Below, one piece after another: positions 11,864-24,040 of a DNA stretch of 64,000 nt. Both the position numbers and the translations under genes were made by a program. The first letter of the stretch is position 1. Every line of letters starts with the position of its first letter. Source of the DNA: Podarcis raffonei (lineage: Eukaryota > Chordata > Lepidosauria > Squamata > Lacertidae); the NCBI RefSeq assembly GCF_027172205.1, contig NC_070602.1, positions 51,169,520 through 51,233,519 on the forward strand, in the 5' to 3' direction. The notes beneath the pieces are model-generated. The model did no database searches, had not been told where the DNA came from, and saw nothing but the letters and a program-made list of their open reading frames with translations.

Positions 11864-13320
11864 AACCTTTTTTTATCCTGTATGAGAATGAAAAACCAAC
11901 CTTGACAATACACACCACAGTGCCTGGGGTGCAAAGGAGACCAACAAAGTGGATGAACTGCTGCGAGGGTTCTTGTCCATCTATAGATAGTGGAGAGTAG
12001 ACATGGTCCCACAGTCACCAGGATAAATGAGCTCCAGATGAAGAGTCAATGTCCATTGTTCAAGAGCACCTGAAACAGCACAGAGAGGCTGAACAAGGGT
12101 CAAAGTATAGGTGATACGTATACCTCCCCTTTTTACCTTCTCCCGGCCCCTTAAGGGGCTACCTGTTACTTCAGTGTAGATTACCTACATTCAAATTATT
12201 TGGTACCCAGCGCTGCACTTCAGTTGCATTTATACTACTATTTCTATACTGCCATACCATAAAGCAGGACAGTGCTCATAATAAAGACAATGAAAAAGAA
12301 TGCAATGTTTTATCACAATAGGAAGCTGCCATCAGAAAAATAAATAAAACATTTGCTACTCAGGATTGATTCATATGACCCCATTTACTCAGTATATCTA
12401 GGGAATTGTGTTAATTTTGGTACAGGGGAGCCCCAGCTTTCCAGCAGGTGGAAATGTTGACCGAAAATATTGCTCATATTGGCAACAGAGGTTTTAGCAA
12501 ACTCACTGTAAGAACAAGGGTAGTACATTCAGCCCATATTTTGTTACGTTTCAGAGAGAAACTAATCAATCTTGCAGCACATTAAAAGAGGTTGTGCTAT
12601 GACAGAAAATGAACATTGCTGTGATGGCTCACACTGGTTTTACAATTACACTATAAAATTACACTACTAGCAGAATGGGATAGGATGCCCATATTTTGGT
12701 TTCCCCCCTTGAAGAGCCAGCTGCCAAAGGAGTGAATGTCAATTGGGAGACTTGTCAGCGTAACAGTGCAATCCTATTTCTACTCAGAAGTGTGTATGAG
12801 ATCCCAGCCAAAGGCCCACTGAACACAACAGAACTGTATTTCTAATGTATTGTATAGGATAGCATATGCTGCAAGTATCTCGCCCAGTAGGAGATATGTG
12901 AAATTTAACCATCAAACCTGAGCCCTGGGCTCATTAGAGATAATTTTAACAGGAAAAGGCATCACCTTTGATTTCTTAGTGGAAATTAGTTTTGAATGCA
13001 GTTTGAAAAGAATTCATGCTATTATGAATTTTAGAATTCCAAGGTCAGGCTCTGAAAGGAGTTCTTTGACACAGCAGCTTACACACCTTGGGTAATTTGT
13101 ATTTTTCTGAATTGTCATATAGAAAGGGTGGCAACTCTCAGGTAGGCTTGTAGGTCATATGTTATTTTGTCATTATAATAGAAATCCAGTATCTCTAAAC
13201 CTTTCTTGGTAGTCACCTGAAGGCTCTTTTTCAAAGATTTCGTACTACATTAAAATAGCACGAGTTCTGCAACGTTTCTGAAATGTCTTGACAGAGCTCA
13301 CAAGGAGCATTATTGCCATT
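11864..13320. other. No gene recognised
   Basis: Only a diverged dispersed repeat at about 12757..12830 ('gcaatcctatttctactcag') stands out. No exon was recognised. Confidence 0.5.
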
Positions 13321-13336
13321 GCAAGATTGTACTTTG
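13321..13336. repeat. Left target-site duplication of the ORF1-only element
   Basis: 'gcaagattgtactttg' precedes the poly-T. The word recurs with one mismatch at 15380..15395. Confidence 0.85.
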
Positions 13337-15379
13337 TTTTTTTTTATAAGATATTTATTAAAGTTTTCAATATTAATACAATAAGAAAAAATCAAAAATA
13401 AAAAAGGAAAAATAACAAAAATACAAAAATAAAAATAATTAAAAACACATAAAATTTCCATAACTTATTTTCCATTAACTTATCTCCCAGACCTCCTCCT
13501 ACCTCCCTTTTTTGTATTCCAATTCAAATTGTTAATTCAACAAATCCGTATCAATAAATTTTAACCTGCTTCTTTTTAATTCAACAAATCCTTATGTTCC
13601 AGTTCAAATTGTTGATTCATCATTTCCTTATCACCAAGACTTTAGTTTTACCACATTTTTCTTTATATAACCCGCTTTTTAACTTTATCCAAGCTTAATT
13701 CTCATCCAAACCTATATAACAGTGCTTATTCTTAAAACATTTCCCTAAGGTCGAAAGAAGGTTCCCTTCCACAAATTTCCAGTTCTCCTAGAAATAAGAC
13801 AAAAAAAAAGATTGAACAGAAAAGCAACTTATATCATGTACCCTTCCCATTTTTCATTCCACCCACCCCCCTTCCCGCTTTCAGTCCCAACAAATCTCAA
13901 AATAAAACCATCAACCCGGTGACCTTATATCCGAGGCTCTTAAGTCTCTCTCCTGACCCCTCTGCCAGTCTCTTTGATAGTCTTTAATATTCAAAACCAA
14001 ATCTCGATGGGACTCCCGCCCTGCAGCGTCCAAGTTTCTTCCAGCCAGGCCTACATACTTGAAAGTAAGTCCTGTAAGGTATTCCACATCTTGTTTCATT
14101 CTCCTTAAAATTCCAAATGTCCCTATAGCTCCAACTTCCAACTGAATCAAATTTATAATCCAAGTGTCATATGATCTCCAGATAAGGAGATCTCTCCATT
14201 TTTTCATTTTCCAATTCAGGCCAGGCTTCCATCTTCAAAGGTTTGTTTCTTCTTATTACCATCGTGCCAGGCCTCAGGTTACCGCTCACCTTTTGCATCT
14301 GCAGGGTTAGGTCACCCCCTTTTTTCTCTTCAATGGCAGCATTATTCTCCTTCTCGGTTTCCTCTGTTTGTTCAGTTAAGTGAAAATCCTGTACCAAGTT
14401 CTTATCAAGTTCATTGCTAGAACTGGCTCTTGTGCCCAAGGTTATAACATTTGTAGTCAAAACATCTATTTGATCTTGCAACTTTCCCAAGAGAAAGAAA
14501 GTCTTGTTCAGTTCAGACTGTATTTCTTTACCCACGGCCATTCTTGCAATGTCCCAAAACTCCCTCTAGGGGGATTTAAGTTTCTTTTTACTCCTTTCAG
14601 CACAAAACCAAAAGTTCCATACGTTAAATTGTAGCAGTCCTTCCTTCTTTTAAAACATAAAAATGTAACCAATACTTACATTGTAGCCAATATAAGCAGC
14701 AGAGACAAAAACCTCTTTTTGTATCTTGACAGCTAACTTGACAGCTGTCAAATTATTCAATTACTCCTCAACCGGCATTCACGGACCACTCCCGGGTCCA
14801 GGGGGGGTGGCACGTCGGTTTTTAAATTTAGTTCTTCTCCTGCAGGTTCCCCTGCTTCCAAGTAAGTTTCCTTGTAATTTCAATCAGTAGAATTAAAATA
14901 TTTTATAAAAAGTAGAGTTCTCCACGACCTTAGTTGGAGGTTCTTTGCTTCAAAATATTTACAGAAAGCGGAGGCAGACTTCCTGGTTTTACCTTCCCCG
15001 ATCAGTGCCGAATTTAAAAATATTTAAAGGATCCAATTTCCGTACTACTCACGGGTTGTTGTTTTAAAGTCCCAATTGTTCCAGGAAAAGGCAGCGCTCT
15101 CCGGCAACAGCAATGCGGCTTCGCTCCACGGAAATAGCCGATGACTCTCAGCACCGCGCCGCTTCCCCCTCTTCACTTTGGAGCCCGTTGGTGGGTTCCT
15201 TAGTGGGTTGGGGGGGCGCTAATGGTGCCCGCCGAGTCCCATGGTCACAGGCTTCATCCGCCTGTGATTTTTGAGTGGGTCCCCGCTTCGCCGCAGCGGA
15301 TCCGACCCGTTTCGCGGGGAGCTGGTCCCTCCAGTTCAGAGGGAGGCAGCCATTGCCGAAGGCGCCACCCCGGAAGTCG
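13337..15379 (-). mobile_element. L1-related non-autonomous element with only an ORF1-like region (HAL1-like)
   Basis: On the minus strand the element begins with a GC-rich leader of about 0.6 kb (15379 to about 14750). It then carries an ORF1-like region (MAVGKEIQSELNKTFFLLGK at 14541 down to 14167, then a second frame 14207 to 13911), an AT-rich 3' region and a poly-A seen as poly-T at 13337. The N-terminal segment has heptad-like leucine spacing, consistent with a coiled coil. No reverse-transcriptase or endonuclease motif is present between the ends. Flanking 16-bp duplications (one mismatch) show it was inserted as a unit of about 2.04 kb. Calling it L1-derived is an inference from the layout, poly-A and target duplications. 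I do not recognise the canonical L1 ORF1 RRM in the frames, which overlap out of frame by about 40 bp and so are broken. Confidence 0.7.
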
Positions 15380-15395
15380 GCAAGATTATACTTTG
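15380..15395. repeat. Right target-site duplication of the ORF1-only element
   Basis: 'gcaagattatactttg', partner of 13321..13336 with one mismatch. Confidence 0.85.
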
Positions 15396-15694
15396 AATGG
15401 GAAAGCCAGTGTACTCTCTCTCTCAAATGTGCTTGCTAATAAGTGTCCCGCTGTTATCGTTCCAAGTGGCAGGTAAGTGTGCCCTTTTGTGAACAGCCTT
15501 ACTCATTGCTTCGGTGTTTAACTTTGTTATGTGTGGTAGCAAATGTGGCAAGAAATGCACAGGATTAAAATAAATAGTACTAAGACAACCAGGCAGAACA
15601 TGAAAAGAAGTGTGATTAATGCCACCGCACACACATTTTTAGGCTGCCAGCAGCTGCCTAAAATAAAAACAAACCAAATGTTTCTAGCCCCATA

Positions 15695-15826
15695 CACATG
15701 GTGCTGATAATGTCAAGGTTGCAGGTTCGATCCCCATATGGGACAGCTGCGTATTCCTGCATTGCAGGGGGTTGCACTATGTGATTCTCAGGGTCCCTTC
15801 CAACTCTACAATTCTATGATTCTATG
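15695..15826 (+). mobile_element. tRNA-derived SINE with CR1-type tail
   Basis: It has a B-box-like 'ggttgcaggttcgatcccc', then 'attcctgcattgcagggggt', and ends in 'caactctacaattctatgat' plus 'tctatg'. The tail words match the CR1 3' end at 33896 onward in reverse, so the SINE was presumably mobilised by CR1. The 5' end of the tRNA head is decayed. Confidence 0.85.
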
Positions 15827-17245
15827 TCCACAGATGCACCCAGCAGCACTGTGGGAAATGGCTGCTCTAAAACACTCAGCGTTTTGCTGAGGCACAATAA
15901 ATGCAAAGGAAAATAATGAAGAGAAAATATTTACAAGAGGCACAAAACAGTATGTTAGTAAGCCATCCTTCTTCGCCAGCTTCCACATGCACAGCGTTAC
16001 CAGAGAATTCTTTGTCTTCAAGCTGAAATCTCTGCCTAGCAAGAAGATTTAATTCCTGTTCTCATAACAGGTTTGTCAAGCACAGTGCATATTCCCACTT
16101 GCAGAAGTTATTAAGCATTTATACAAGCTCAAATTGTAACATTTGCTGCAAATGCTGCCAAGACCAACAGGAATTTACTTGCTAAGGCATCACAGTCCAA
16201 GCTGGGTAAGACACAGAAGAACAGGGAACAGACATTTTGTGAGGAGCATTGCATTTACTCATTTCCACCATGACAATTACTTTTAATACACAGTCGTATT
16301 CTAGCTAGAAAGCTTCCAGTGGGAGGATTACCCTTGAGTATGTTTAATACCACCCCAATAATTATCTTTCTAAAAGCATGGATGTAGGATTTAAAAACGG
16401 AATTCTTCACATCAGTTTCTTGGACTCTATAAACCATTTGCTTAGCACTTTAGCTATTACATGCAGAAAAACCCACAGCCTGACTAAATAGCCACTTTCC
16501 TGTTAGGCTGCTGGGTAAGAGAAGATGACACAACCTGCCAGGGCTTGAACAACTAAGTGTGCTCTTTGGAAAAATCAAACAATTGCACCATTCACCTGGA
16601 AACTGCAGGAACAGCAAAACCTTACGGTAAACTTGTGTGTTTCGGCATTTTAGGTTTAGAAAAGCTCTAACCCCATAGCTGGATTGCTCAAGTCGGAGTG
16701 CAAGCTCAGCAGCAGTACAGGAAAGAAACCCAATATAAAAGGTGATGCCTTTGGGAAGTACTGGAAGCAGCATCACACAATAAAAGTGTTAAAGGAATCA
16801 GTGGAACACAAATTTTACAGAGGCATTTCACAACACACAGCATGCAATATAGTCTTGTAAAAATAGGGCTGAGATAAAATAAATCATTTTTAGGATAACA
16901 TTCAAGCTAGCAGAAGTAGCAACATACTAATAGCTGCAATGTCCAGTTTGATGCAAAATAGGCTATTCTCCGTCACAAGTTGCTACTGGAAGTGCCTGAA
17001 AACAGAAACAGTTGGAAACTAACAGGCACTGAGGCTGCATTATCTCAATTTCTATAAGGTCAAATGGGTCCCCTTATTTGATTTATTTATTATACATCTT
17101 CTCTTCTTCTTAAAGGAGGAAATGATTTTAAAATATTTAACAGGAGCATTTGTACCTTTAGTACAACACTCATGAAGAAAAACCTCTCTAATGCTTTTAA
17201 CCCAAATACGTATTGTAAATTTCCTTCACTATACCAGCATCGACA
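15827..17245. other. No gene recognised
   Basis: Short open frames only. Nothing resembling an exon or a repeat family was recognised. Confidence 0.55.
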
Positions 17246-17247
17246 TA

Positions 17248-17497
17248 CAGTCGTACCTTGGTTCTTGAAGAGAATCCGTGCTGGAAGTCCATTTGACTTC
17301 TGAAAATGTTCGAAGACCAAGGTGTGGCTTTTGATTGGCCGCAGGAGCTTCCTGCATTCAATCGGAAGCCACGGAAGCAGTGTCAGAAGTTCGGGTTCCA
17401 AGAACGTTTGCAAACCGGAACACTCACTTCTGGGTTTGTGGCATTCGGGAGCCAAAACATTCAAGTCACAAGACATTCGAGAACCAAGGTACAACTG
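17248..17497. mobile_element. Complete MITE with CAGTCGTACC termini and TA target duplication
   Basis: The left end 'cagtcgtaccttggttctt' and right end 'gagaaccaaggtacaactg' are inverted repeats, each flanked by TA (17246..17247 and 17498..17499). Internal arms such as 'ttgattggccgcaggagctt' and 'cattcaatcggaagccac' are also partly complementary. The TA target and terminal sequence suggest a Tc1/mariner/pogo-type non-autonomous element; the exact superfamily is an inference. It encodes nothing. Confidence 0.88.
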
Positions 17498-17499
17498 TA

Positions 17500-18924
17500 C
17501 AGTATGTTGTTGTTTAACAGTCATTATCATAACCTGCTATCACATAGTCACTCCCAGCCCAGCACTTTGTTTGGGTTCAAGTCGTGCTCAAGCAAGGTGC
17601 CTCAGGCCAACAGGAACCAATATGGGTAAAAATGAATTAGGAAATAAGGTGTGCTTTACAGTATGTTGTGCCCAAGCCAGTTGTCAGGCTGGACACAATT
17701 CTATGCTTGCCCTGTAGGTTGCTGACCTGAGGTCCAAAGCACACTGAGGTACACACCTCAATTCCTTACGATTTTTAATACATTGAACGTTATTGGTATG
17801 GGGCATCATGCTTGACAGTGTCTTGTCACTTCCTGTCTAGATCAAGATGGAGACCACTTCTTTCAGAGGTCTGAAAGGTCTCTGCAACCAGATGGGGCTT
17901 CTTTGAGGAACCACAGGAGGATGGCCTGCAGTGCCTGGGGTGATCCCCCCTCCCCACCCTATAATGAAGTCAGCCTGACAACTAGGAATAGGGAAGGCAG
18001 GAGAAGCCTTTTTGCATTGATCTAAACACAGCAACTTACAATATTTTTCTTCTTATGGTAGCCCAATTGTTGCGGCAAAATACAATACAGGTAGGTTAGA
18101 ATTTACACGTATGTTTTGCTATCTTTACTGGACTCACATTATAATTGTCTGATCTTAACCATTATCAGCTGGAATCAACAGAACATAAAATAATGTTGCC
18201 AAGCCATAAGAATTGGATTTCGCCTAAATGAAAAACCAGGGACTACACTGCTTTTTTTTTTTTTTTTGTAAATCACTAGTGATAACACTTTCTATTCGGA
18301 GAACCTTGCAATAATGCCAACTGGCTTAGGTTGCCATGAAGCATGAGTCACAGCCGAATTGGCAAGCACTGTCCTTCAGTGAATCCCCTAATAGTTACTG
18401 CAAATGAGTCTCTCACCAAACTCAAGTCGAGAAGGCTAGGGCTAGTACAATTCTTCCACAATTCTTGCACTGTCTGTTCCTTGAATTTTAAGCTTGCGAG
18501 GTTCTAGGACCTGTTTTATCTTCTGCAAGGAGCCTATATCAACAATTGCCAATGCATTATTAGTGATAATATAATCTATCACAGATATATGGGCATGGAT
18601 CCTGAGACCCCTGAATGAAAGGAAGTTGACAAAGAGAATTTTCATTCCCCCACTCACCCCAGCACCCTATCCAATGGGGGAGAGGAGACAAAATCAGACA
18701 GCTTGAACAAGCAGTTTCACTTGAAGTTGCATTTGAGGCTAACTCAAAATGCTAACGTTAGAAGGCACATTTGCAGGAGGGGACAGGTAGGTGGAAGGGG
18801 GTGCTTAACCCAACTCATGACTGCCAACTCTCCCTTGAAAACATCTTCCGGGGTTTTACTCCTTTCCCCTCAGCATGGAGAATAGCATTTATGAGGAGAA
18901 TCGGTCAGCATGGAAGTTACTAAC
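17500..18924. other. No gene recognised
   Basis: Unique-looking sequence with a short poly-T at 18251..18268. No coding exon or named repeat was recognised. Confidence 0.55.
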
Positions 18925-19056
18925 CCAGCCTTCCCCAGCCTGGTGCCTTCGCCATGGACTATAACTCCCATCAGCCCCAGCCACCGAAGCTGTGCTGGCT
19001 GGGGATCAATGGGAGTTGCAGTCCAAAATGGCTGAAGGACACCAGGTTAGGGAAGG
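18925..19056. mobile_element. hAT-like MITE
   Basis: The ends 'ccttccccagcctggtgcc' and 'acaccaggttagggaagg' are imperfect inverted repeats. The core 'ataactcccatcagcccc' pairs with 'aatgggagttgcagtcc'. Related copies lie at 39885, 47055, 48950 and 50421. Confidence 0.85.
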
Positions 19057-19702
19057 CAGGGTTAAGCACTACCATCCTCCCTTCTCCACTACAAGCCCAC
19101 CTCTCAACCCAGTTGTGGGATTGCCTTGGCAAATAAGGGGTTGGGAAGAGGCTTTTGTGAAGGTTCTGCCTCTAGGGAAAATACTTATTTCAAGAGCTTA
19201 GAGAAATCCTTTGTTATACCATCAGCATTTGCAGTGGGCTTGACCTTTTTCGAAATAAAGAGGAGCGGATGCTTAATTTAAACAGCTCTGCACAATGGAC
19301 CAAACATTACAAGTACTGTAAAAGGAAATGCAACCCTCAGATCAAGCCCTCAAACAAGTCCCTTGTAACAGCCCCATTCAGAAAGAGATAACTCCAGCTG
19401 AAACACAAGTTGCTAGCAGTAAAGCAAGCTGTACTGAAGGGTAGAAAATTAATGGGAGCTGCAGAGCCCCTCCTGGCCTTGGGGTGCCTTCTGTGATGCA
19501 AAGATGAATGCAGAATCTCAGGTCCCCTGCACTGAGACCACTCTTCAGGCAATTCTTGAACACTGGCAAAAGGCTTTCCAAGGACTTTCAGCTTTCATTA
19601 CCATGTTAAACATGAACAGTAACACACTTGGATGAGTAGCTTAGAGTGGTATGGAATATGCTGGGAGTGTTGAGGTGCAACTCAACTTGCACTGTGGGCC
19701 AG

Positions 19703-19947
19703 TGTTAAGTTGTGGGTGAACATATCAGACGACACAGTGATTCTTCAAGCAGCTCTTGTTTATTCACAGGCCAGAACAGAACTGAAGGCTTCAGTCAGCC
19801 TGCTTATATTGAGCTCCAGTACAACGTAACTGTAACAATTTTCTAAAACTATCCAATCACTGAACGTCACTTTCGATCCCTTATTTGCATAACTATCTAC
19901 AGTATCCCCCCTGCTGGCCCAGGGTGAGAACTTCAGTACATAACACC
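19703..19947 (-). mobile_element. Solo-LTR-like fossil
   Basis: A segment of about 245 bp bounded by TGTTA and TAACA. On the minus strand it shows, in the expected LTR order, a TATA-like 'atataagcagg' and an AATAAA. There is no internal region, and flanking duplications were not certain. The family cannot be given. It looks like a single old LTR left by recombination. Confidence 0.55.
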
Positions 19948-20002
19948 CCTCCCCACCAAGACACCATATCCTGGAAAAAGAGGACACATGGCAACCCTAC
20001 TC

Positions 20003-20789
20003 AGTAGCTGACCTTACTTCTTATTCCCTCCTTTTTGTCTTCATGCTTTCCTCTTGACATATCTTCCCAGCAGACATATTTTGGATCTCTCTTCTCTTGA
20101 GACGCAAGAGCAAGCATGGCTCATCACATCTCAACCTTAGGAAAGATTCCCATTCTATTTGGCTATCGACATGTATTTCCAGTAATAAATATTCACTTTG
20201 TTTTCTTAAACCCAGAGTCTCCACATGATTACATCCAGGGAAAGTGTGCTCCTTCAACAAGGATTCTGCTTCAGTTCAGATTCTGCCGACATTTAACTCC
20301 AAATGCTAAGAAAATATACCCCAGAACAGGTGCCAAAAGCAAAGAGACCGGAATCTACAGTCCTTTGCAGTCTCAACACTCCCAAGAACATATTTCAATT
20401 AAAGCATTAATAAGACTAGTAAGGAGGCTGCTTCTCTACTTCCTCTGCTCTCTGCTTTTAGAGTTCTCTGCAGGCCCCGCTGGAATATTTTCCAGCTCCA
20501 GCAAACAAAGAGAGTCTCTAAAAAGCTGCGCCTTATGCCTTTCATCTTCTGCCAAGTTCAGATAACATTTTAAGGTTATACTGGCTTTAAGTCCTATGTT
20601 TCCATCAAACAGAATGGTGATAGAGAAAAAAATTAATGGAAGAACAGAGTGTAACTGAAGTCAGGGACACTGTTCATTCTGTTCATTCATTAAACTTAAA
20701 GTGCAAGAGCAGAAATGTGGTTCATAGGGATCAGAAGCACTGAATGCATTTTCCATATTTATCCACACTCAATGCCCTCATTATCACAG
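20003..20789. other. No gene recognised
   Basis: Two short open frames occur here but neither resembles a known protein. A fragment at 19963..20002 ('gaaaaagaggacacatgg') resembles part of a dispersed repeat also hinted at near 24286. Confidence 0.5.
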
Positions 20790-21690
20790 ATTATTTAGTT
20801 CCACTCCAATCTGCATTCAGGCCAGGCCATGGGACTGAGCTGACCACGGCTGACATGATGGATGACCTTCACAGAGAGAGGAACAAGGAGAGCACAACCT
20901 TGTTCCTGCTTCTTGATCTCGCAAGCCAAGAGACTGAATCAAGAGGGTACAGCACTGGAAGAGTGTTTTTCAGCCCCCTGGTGGTTATGCTATGGGGTGC
21001 TGCAGAGCACTATTCTATCTCCAGAGCTATTTAATGCTACACGAAGCCTCTGGGGGTGATCATTGGGAGCAAGATGCTATCAGAATGCTAACTACACTCA
21101 GTTTCATTTCTCCGTAACATCTGAATGAAGCTGTGTGGGCCCTGGGCTGGTGGCCTGGGTGGAGTGGTGAGATGGAGGAAGGAAAATAAGCTTAGCTTGA
21201 ATTCTGCCAAGACAGAGGCACTATGGGTGAGTGGCTCCTGCATCCAAGAAATTGGTCAACTGCTTGCTCTGGACAGTTTTGCACTGTCCCCGAAGGAACA
21301 GTTTTCAGTTTGGGGGTGTTTCTTGATCCAGCTCTGTCACTGGAGGCCCAGGGTAGCCTCAGTGGCTAGAAGCCCCTTTTACCAGTTGTAACCTTGTGAC
21401 AGCCACATTCATTCCTGGACCAGAGAACCTGAACACAGTAGCTCAGGCACTGGTGACTTCAAGTTTGGATTACAGCAGTGCACTCTATGTGGGGCTTCCC
21501 TTGTGCTTGATCTGGAAAACACTTAGTAGTTAGGACCTTTTTACTTGCCTTACCCCACTCAACCACTTCAGTTTGTGAAACTGGTACTACATAATACTCG
21601 CTTATAAGAAATTAGTATTTTAGTGTGGCAGCATTTACTTTAATAATCTTAAGATACCTCTTTTTAACTGTTTTTAATCAATAATTTTAA
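20790..21690 (+). mobile_element. Old, decayed L2-like LINE
   Basis: Fragments of frame still show LQSAFRPGHGTELTTADMMDDL, equivalent to [22 protein letters not shown] of the young element at 21880, and then LSLNSAKTEALWV, equivalent to LRLNPDKTEVLFL. Many indels separate these. Its 3' tail seems to resume after two later insertions, at 21839..21879 ('gtaaactgcttagagatttt') and 24014..24040 ('caagcggtatataaat'). Confidence 0.75.
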
Positions 21691-21695
21691 GATGG

Positions 21696-21838
21696 CATCA
21701 TAGAACTGTAGTGTTGGAAGTGACCCCAGGGGTCAATCCTCTTCAGTGCAGGAATCCTGCCCACAACCATCTCAGGGTGGGTTTGAACCACCAACCTTCT
21801 GGTTGACACAGGCAGATGCACTGTGCCACAGAGATCAG
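21696..21838 (-). mobile_element. tRNA/CR1-tail SINE
   Basis: On the plus strand it starts 'catcatagaactgtagtg', which is the reversed CR1-type tail. It ends with a tRNA-like head containing the reversed B box 'gtttgaaccaccaacc'. It interrupts the old LINE tail. Confidence 0.75.
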
Positions 21839-21879
21839 GTTTTAGTATGTATTTCTGTAAACTGCTTAGAGATTTTCCT

Positions 21880-24013
21880 GCAATCAGGAAAATTGACTGT
21901 CTGGCTCCGAAGCGCCCTCTCCGATTGCATGGAGCCCGGAGAGCCCCGTGGTTTTCCCCGGAGCTGAGGGTGATGAAACAATCGTTGAGACGGCTAGAGC
22001 GCCGGTGGCGGAAAACTCATTCTGAATCAGACCGGACACGGGTTAGAGCTCAACGTCGAGCCTACCAAGTGGCAATGGCGACGGCGAAGAGGGCCTTCTT
22101 CGCCGCCTCCATTGCATCTGCAGAAAACAGCAGCAGGAGACTTTTTCAAGTGGTTCGCAATCTATCGGAACCACCTGTACCACCGGGGCCTGGTAGGGAC
22201 CCCAAGATCTCCTGCAATGCTTTTGCAAAGTTTTTTGCAGATAAAATCGCTCAGATTCAGAAGGAGGTAGACTCCACCGTGGGAGCAGGGCCAGGGCGGG
22301 AGAGTGCTAGAGTTCTGTCTGGTCCTGTTACATGGGATCAATTCCAATCTGTTACCTCCGAGGATGTGGACAGGCTGCTTGGACAAGTGAAACCGACCAC
22401 CTGTCTCCTTGATCCTTGCCCATCCTGGCTGATAAAAGCAAGCCGGGAAGGGCTGGGCGATGGGCTCTGCGGGGTGGTGAATGCTTCCCTCTGTGAGGGA
22501 GCCTTCCCAGGCCCGCTGAAAGAGGCGGTCATTAAACTGCTTCTTAAAAAAACATCTTTAGACCCGGCCAATTTGGCCAACTATCGCCCAGTCTCAAATC
22601 TGCCATTCTTGGGCAAGGTGATTGAGCGGGTGGTTGCTGAACAACTCCAAGCACGCCTGGAGGAAACGGACCATTTGGATCCCTTCCAATCAGGATTCAG
22701 GCCTCACCATGGGACTGAAACTGCCTTGGTCGCGCTGGTTGATGATCTCCGGCGGGCTAGGGACAAAGGTGAGAGCTGTTTCCTAGTTCTGCTGGATCTC
22801 TCAGCGGCCTTTGACACCATCGACCATAACATCCTTCTGGACCGTCTAGAGGGGCTGGGAGCTGGGGGCACTGTCATACAGTGGTTCCGCTCCTTCCTCC
22901 TGGGCCGTGTCCAGAAAGTGGTGGTGGGGGATGAGTGTTCAGACCCCTGGGCTCTCACTTGTGGGGTGCCTCAGGGTTCTGTCCTCTCCCCCATGCTTTT
23001 TAATATCTATACGAAGCCGCTGGGAGAGATCATCAGGGGGTTTGGACTGGGTGTTCATCAGTATGCAGATGACACCCAGCTCTACCTCTCCTTTAAATCA
23101 GAACCAGTGAAGGCGGTGAAGGTCCTGTGTGAGTGCCTGAACGCGGTTGGAGGATGGATGGCGGCTAACAGATTGAGGTTGAATCCTGACAAGACAGAAG
23201 TACTGTTTTTGGGGGACAGGGAGCGGGTTGGTGTGGGGGATTCCCTGGTCTTGAATGGGGTAACTGTGCCCCTGAAGGACCAGGTGCGCAGCCTGGGAGT
23301 CATTTTGGACTCTCAGCTGTCCATGGAGGCGCAGGTTAACTCTGTGTCCAGGGCAGCTGTCTACCAGCTCCACCTGGTACGCAGGCTAAGACCCTACCTG
23401 CCCGCGAACTGTCTCGCCAGAGTGGTGCATGCTCTAGTTATCTCACGCTTGGACTACTGCAACGCGCTCTACGTGGGGCTACCTTTGAAGGTGACCCGGA
23501 AACTGCAATTAATCCAGAATGCGGCAGCTAGACTGGTGACTGGGAGTGGCCGCCGGGACCACATAACACCGGTTCTGAGAGATCTGCATTGGCTCCCAGT
23601 ACGTTTCCGAGCACAATTCAAAGTGTTGGTGCTGACCTTTAAAGCCCTAAACGGCCTCGGTCCTGTATACCTGAAGGAGCGTCTCCACCCCCATCGTTCA
23701 GCCTGGACACTGAGATCCAGCGCCGAGGGCCTTCTGGCGGTTCTCTCATTGCGAGAAGTGAGGCTACAGGGAACCAGACAGAGGGCCTTCTCGGTAGTGG
23801 CGCCCGCCCTGTGGAACGCCCTCCCATCAGATGTCAAAGAGATAAATAATTACCTGACATTCAGAAGACATCTTAAGGCAGCCCTGTTCAGGGAAGTTTT
23901 TAATATGTAACGCTGTACTGTTTTTAACACTGATTGGGAGCCGCCCAGAGTGGCTGGGGAAACTCAGCCAGATGGGCGGGGTATAAATAATAAATTATTA
24001 TTATTATTATTAT
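21880..24013 (+). mobile_element. Young 5'-truncated L2-like LINE with open ORF2 3' part
   Basis: From about 21895 to the stop at 23910 the frame is open for about 670 codons and encodes a CR1-superfamily ORF2p without its endonuclease. RT motifs in order are [71 protein letters not shown] and the catalytic HQYADDTQLYL. These are followed by QNAAARLVTGSGRRDHITPV and LHWLPVRFRAQFKVLVLTFK, typical of L2-type 3' regions. The 3' UTR runs 'gagccgcccagagtggctgg' to 'gggcggggtataaataataa' and ends in (ATT)n. Relatives lie at 40705, 53890 and 61370. It is L2-like by these features; Rex1-type is an alternative. Confidence 0.93.
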
Positions 24014-24040
24014 CAAGCGGTATATAAATCCTGTTAAATA

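Noticed and set aside
16450-16776. 108-codon minus-strand frame
   Set aside because: No similarity to any known protein and no neighbouring splice structure that joins to another exon.
17306-17717. Overlapping plus-strand frames of 107 and 131 codons
   Set aside because: They lie in the inverted repeats of the MITE at 17248..17497.
20744-21391. Two plus-strand frames as a host gene
   Set aside because: They contain decayed LINE reverse-transcriptase motifs (SAFRPGHGTE, LSLNSAKTEALWV).
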